Shown: positions 61,416 to 64,000 of the stretch, one piece after another
Layout of the letters: every line of letters begins with the position of its first letter
Position numbering within the stretch: the first letter of the stretch is position 1
IMG/VR virus record: IMGVR_UViG_3300044675_001501
Coordinates: 105,498 to 169,497 of that record
Source: a virus
DNA length: 64,000 bases
Strand: one strand, 5' to 3'
Notes under the pieces: generated by a model
Seen by the model: only the letters and a program-made list of their open reading frames with translations
What the model was told of the DNA's origin: nothing
Database searches by the model: none
Program-made: the position numbers and the translations under genes

Positions 61416-63908
61416 CTATTCGAAAAATGATTCAAGGGTGACTTGTTCTTCGACATGCCAACCCAAAGGTTCTATTACGTTTGACAGAGGATCAAGGAAA
61501 ACCTTTTCAAACTGTTTATCGTAATCAATATACTTATGTAAATTTAGATCACGAGGTAAAGTTCCCAAGAAAGAAATAACATCTTCATTGATTGGGTTTG
61601 GTGTTTTCAAATAAACAAACTTAATCTTCTCTCCGTCTTTAATAAGCTGGTGTATGTGTGTAAGTTTCTTCTGTTTAATATAATGATTATAAAGCAACGC
61701 TCCCCTCACATGAATCGGTGTTGACTTAGCATAGACAGAGCTGGTTCCTGCATATGTTTTAATTCCATTCACACCACGTGGGAAAGCAATCTCTTCAACA
61801 GACATATTATTAAACTCTTCTCGGAAATCCATAACATACTTATGTAGTATAGATTCATCACCAGCAAGAATAACTTTAATAGAGTCTTTTAATTTATCAC
61901 GAATAACAGCTGGGGTTGAAGATTTAACCATCTCAAGTCCCATGACTTTAATCTTCGGCTCAGCATATTGAACACCCTCAGAGTTATGCACATTCAATAT
62001 GTAGCGTTTCTTTGCAGTCCAGATACCTTTATCCGCAAGAACTTCACGCTTCATCTGCATCTTCTGCGAATAAGCATTCATCATAGATGCTAGTTCATTA
62101 TAACATCCATCAATAAATGGTTGAACCTTGTCTTCACAGAAACGATCCATAAAACTAATCGTCTTATCGACAGGATGATCTGGGTAATATGTGTCAACAA
62201 GTTTCTCAAATGTGACATAGATAGAATCGGTGTCAACTGCAATAATATAATCAGCATCTTTAGTCTTTAGAACTTTGTTCATAAACGCATTCATCTTGTC
62301 ATGAATCCAGCGAATAGACAGCTGTCCCGAAGTCGTAATACCTTCAGCCATGCGAATATCAAAGTAGCGAAAATATTGGTTACCCATCGCACCATAAGCG
62401 GAGTTCAACGCAATCTTCATAGCCATCTGCAGATTATTCAGACGAGAGATTTCTTTCAGCAAAGATTTCTCTTTGGTCTTCTCATACTCTTGCTGAACTT
62501 TCAACATCTGTTTCTTAAACTTGCTTCGGTTAGCATACATTTCTTCCATCAATGCTGGCATAAAACCTTGCTTGCTCTTATCATAGCAAACACCATTAGC
62601 AGTCATTGTTAGATCGCGATCGATAAGCATCTGAGTATCAACAGTACCAGCAAGAAGTCGCTCAACATTAGTTTGAACTCTGCCAGGTTTGAGAGTCTCA
62701 GGCGAAATGTTATACTGCATAATCAAGTGCGGATATAGCGAGTTCAAGTCAAAAGACACGACCCACTTATGTAGACCAAGCAAAGGATCTTTAACATACG
62801 CACCTTCAAACGCAGAGTCTTTCTTATTACCACTGTTAGGTGGGATAACAATGTTCTTATCACGCAAATGATTATAGATGATTGCGTCCCACATACGAAC
62901 CTGACTGAAGACATCTACGTAATTGATCTTAGCGTTATACGCCATAGTCAATTGAAGTTCAATCAAGCGCATCTTATCTTCTAGTTTGTCAACTAGACGA
63001 ACGTCATGAATGTTATATTCTACGAACTCATTCCAGTAATTTGTGTAGAAATCTTTGAAGGAATCGCCAGGATTTTCTTTCTTCTTCTCGCCGAGTTCAA
63101 TGTATGCGATATGATCAAGTTTATATGATTCTTGAGCAGAGTAAGTATATTTGCGATAGAGGTCAAGATAGTCAAGAGAACTGATGCCAGCGATGTCGTA
63201 GCTAATTTCTTCAACACCCTTAACAACAATTCTGCGTTCATTGATAAGTCCCCAAGGAGAAATCTTTTTAGCCTGCGCTTCTCCTAGAACATTAATAATT
63301 CTGCGGATGAGATAAGGAACGTCAAAGAACTCGATGTTCCAACCAGTGATAACATCAGGTGGACTTAGACGCCAGAAAGAAAGGAACTCCCTCAGTAGAT
63401 GTTCCTCGCTCTTACACTGAATATATTTAATCTTATGATCAAGACCAAGTACAGGTCCAACACCGAAGGTTGTTATTTCTTTTGTGTTATTATCTTGAAC
63501 AGTAATTAGAAGAAGTTCTTCATTGGCTGTTTCCATGTTAGGAAAGCCATCTTCAGTTTTAGTTTCAATGTCAATAGAATAGATCTTGATTAGTTCACGA
63601 TCCCATCTAACTTCACCCTGATGCGTGTCGCTGATATATTGTGCGACATAGTTTGTGTTTCCGTAGATTGGGAAACCTTCAATGTCTTTATATTGATCAA
63701 TAAAATCTCTGGTGTCTCTGATAGATCCAGGTTTGACTGGATAAACAAGAGTTCCCTCAAGAGTTTTATGTGGTGACTGCTTTTCCTTAGAGGAAGTTAC
63801 AAACACTGTTGGTTGAAAGTCAACCTTGAAAGAAACAGGGTTGTTACCATCGTACCCACGAACGAGTAGATTATTTCCCTGCATGTAAACATTAGTATAG
63901 AAATCCAA
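61416..63908 (-). CDS. 43: DNA polymerase, family B
   Basis: 830 residues, as T4 gp43 (898). 3'-5' exonuclease: YSIDIETKTE, NIEFFDVPYL; polymerase: FDLNSLYPHLIMQYNISPE (motif A), KIALNSAYGAMGN (motif B), AVDTDSIYV (motif C). C-terminal TLESFFE is the expected sliding-clamp-binding tail. The start is a TTG at 63908 with GGAG upstream; no ATG is nearer than codon 9. Confidence 0.95.
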   Translation of the reverse strand: MDFYTNVYMQGNNLLVRGYDGNNPVSFKVDFQPTVFVTSSKEKQSPHKTLEGTLVYPVKPGSIRDTRDFIDQYKDIEGFPIYGNTNYVAQYISDTHQGEVRWDRELIKIYSIDIETKTEDGFPNMETANEELLLITVQDNNTKEITTFGVGPVLGLDHKIKYIQCKSEEHLLREFLSFWRLSPPDVITGWNIEFFDVPYLIRRIINVLGEAQAKKISPWGLINERRIVVKGVEEISYDIAGISSLDYLDLYRKYTYSAQESYKLDHIAYIELGEKKKENPGDSFKDFYTNYWNEFVEYNIHDVRLVDKLEDKMRLIELQLTMAYNAKINYVDVFSQVRMWDAIIYNHLRDKNIVIPPNSGNKKDSAFEGAYVKDPLLGLHKWVVSFDLNSLYPHLIMQYNISPETLKPGRVQTNVERLLAGTVDTQMLIDRDLTMTANGVCYDKSKQGFMPALMEEMYANRSKFKKQMLKVQQEYEKTKEKSLLKEISRLNNLQMAMKIALNSAYGAMGNQYFRYFDIRMAEGITTSGQLSIRWIHDKMNAFMNKVLKTKDADYIIAVDTDSIYVTFEKLVDTYYPDHPVDKTISFMDRFCEDKVQPFIDGCYNELASMMNAYSQKMQMKREVLADKGIWTAKKRYILNVHNSEGVQYAEPKIKVMGLEMVKSSTPAVIRDKLKDSIKVILAGDESILHKYVMDFREEFNNMSVEEIAFPRGVNGIKTYAGTSSVYAKSTPIHVRGALLYNHYIKQKKLTHIHQLIKDGEKIKFVYLKTPNPINEDVISFLGTLPRDLNLHKYIDYDKQFEKVFLDPLSNVIEPLGWHVEEQVTLESFFE

Positions 63909-63909
63909 A

Positions 63910-64000
63910 TTAAACTCCGTACATAAGCATCATAGCATCATAGGCGCAATCATGAATAGGATTGTGCTTGATTACATTGTGTCGTTTGAATGTTGGGTGA
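63910..64000 (-). CDS. C-terminal end of an exonuclease-like gene (partial)
   Basis: The last 29 residues, including HNPIHDCAYDAMMLMYG, and the stop TAA at 63910. The HxxxDCxxDA pattern fits the C-terminal end of DnaQ/DexA-type 3'-5' exonucleases. The rest lies outside the window. Confidence 0.5.
   Translation of the reverse strand, partial: HPTFKRHNVIKHNPIHDCAYDAMMLMYGV

Noticed and set aside
1-64000. CRISPR array or insertion sequence
   Set aside because: No regularly spaced direct repeats and no transposase gene or terminal repeats with target duplication were seen; the repeats found are tRNA-linked stems and promoter cassettes.

Overview
The window is a contiguous piece of a T4-type myovirus genome from a phage of a Gram-negative host. 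The replication proteins are all of the T4 superfamily: DNA polymerase gp43, UvsX, helicase gp41, primase gp61, RNase H, ATP-dependent ligase and NrdA/NrdB. Many accessory genes look closer to cyanophage/pelagiphage-type T4 relatives than to T4 itself (family resemblance judged by eye, no search run). Every gene I accept lies on the minus strand, so transcription runs from high to low coordinates. Start and stop codons commonly overlap (ATGA, GTGA, TAATG, TGATG), so translation is tightly coupled.

Layout in transcription order, right to left. 64.0-55.1 kb: replication and DNA-modification block with an exonuclease-like C-terminus, gp43, a secreted Staph-type nuclease, UvsX, gp41, a TET/JBP-like dioxygenase, a small nucleotidyltransferase and a GT4 glycosyltransferase. 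55.0-43.8 kb: virion-linked block whose proteins start with short peptides resembling T4 capsid-targeting sequences (HAD phosphatase, a KxDG nucleotidyltransferase-like protein, an FGRFQPP nucleotidyltransferase, a polyprotein-like protein), with a Dps-like protein and fibre or Ig-like proteins. 43.8-41.5 kb: conserved hypotheticals and an Rz/Rz1-type spanin pair with Rz1 embedded in Rz. 41.5-34.1 kb: primase, ThyX, NrdA, a glutamine-amidotransferase-like protein, NrdB. 33.7-26.5 kb: membrane, coiled-coil and secreted proteins ending at a GH19 endolysin. 26.4-16.9 kb: MazG-like hydrolase, DNA ligase, RNase H and many small hypotheticals.

16.8-11.5 kb is a dense tRNA array. I read 26 ordinary tRNAs with encoded CCA that together cover all 20 amino acids. 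Four inter-tRNA spacers are closed by stems whose bases covary between copies. One of these holds a tRNA-Gly with a broken acceptor stem and another holds a tRNA whose 3' part precedes its 5' part (a circularly permuted tRNA gene). The array is interrupted by an HNH endonuclease and a 2OG-Fe(II) oxygenase gene.

11.4-0 kb is an early-type region of tiny genes. It includes an envelope operon (entericidin-like lipoprotein, LPP20-like lipoprotein, FlgT-like exported protein), dCMP deaminase, and a Ro60/TROVE-like (DUF2828-type) vWA protein preceded by its own promoter and a roughly 358-nt structured, apparently noncoding RNA with tRNA-like elements. That pairing resembles bacterial Ro60-Y RNA modules. 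Sigma70-type early promoters with a 17-18 bp spacer recur through the window, several joined to a stem-loop as in the T4-type PeSL cassettes, and TATAAATA late promoters precede virion and lysis genes.

All functional names rest on motifs and on my memory of families; no database search was run.
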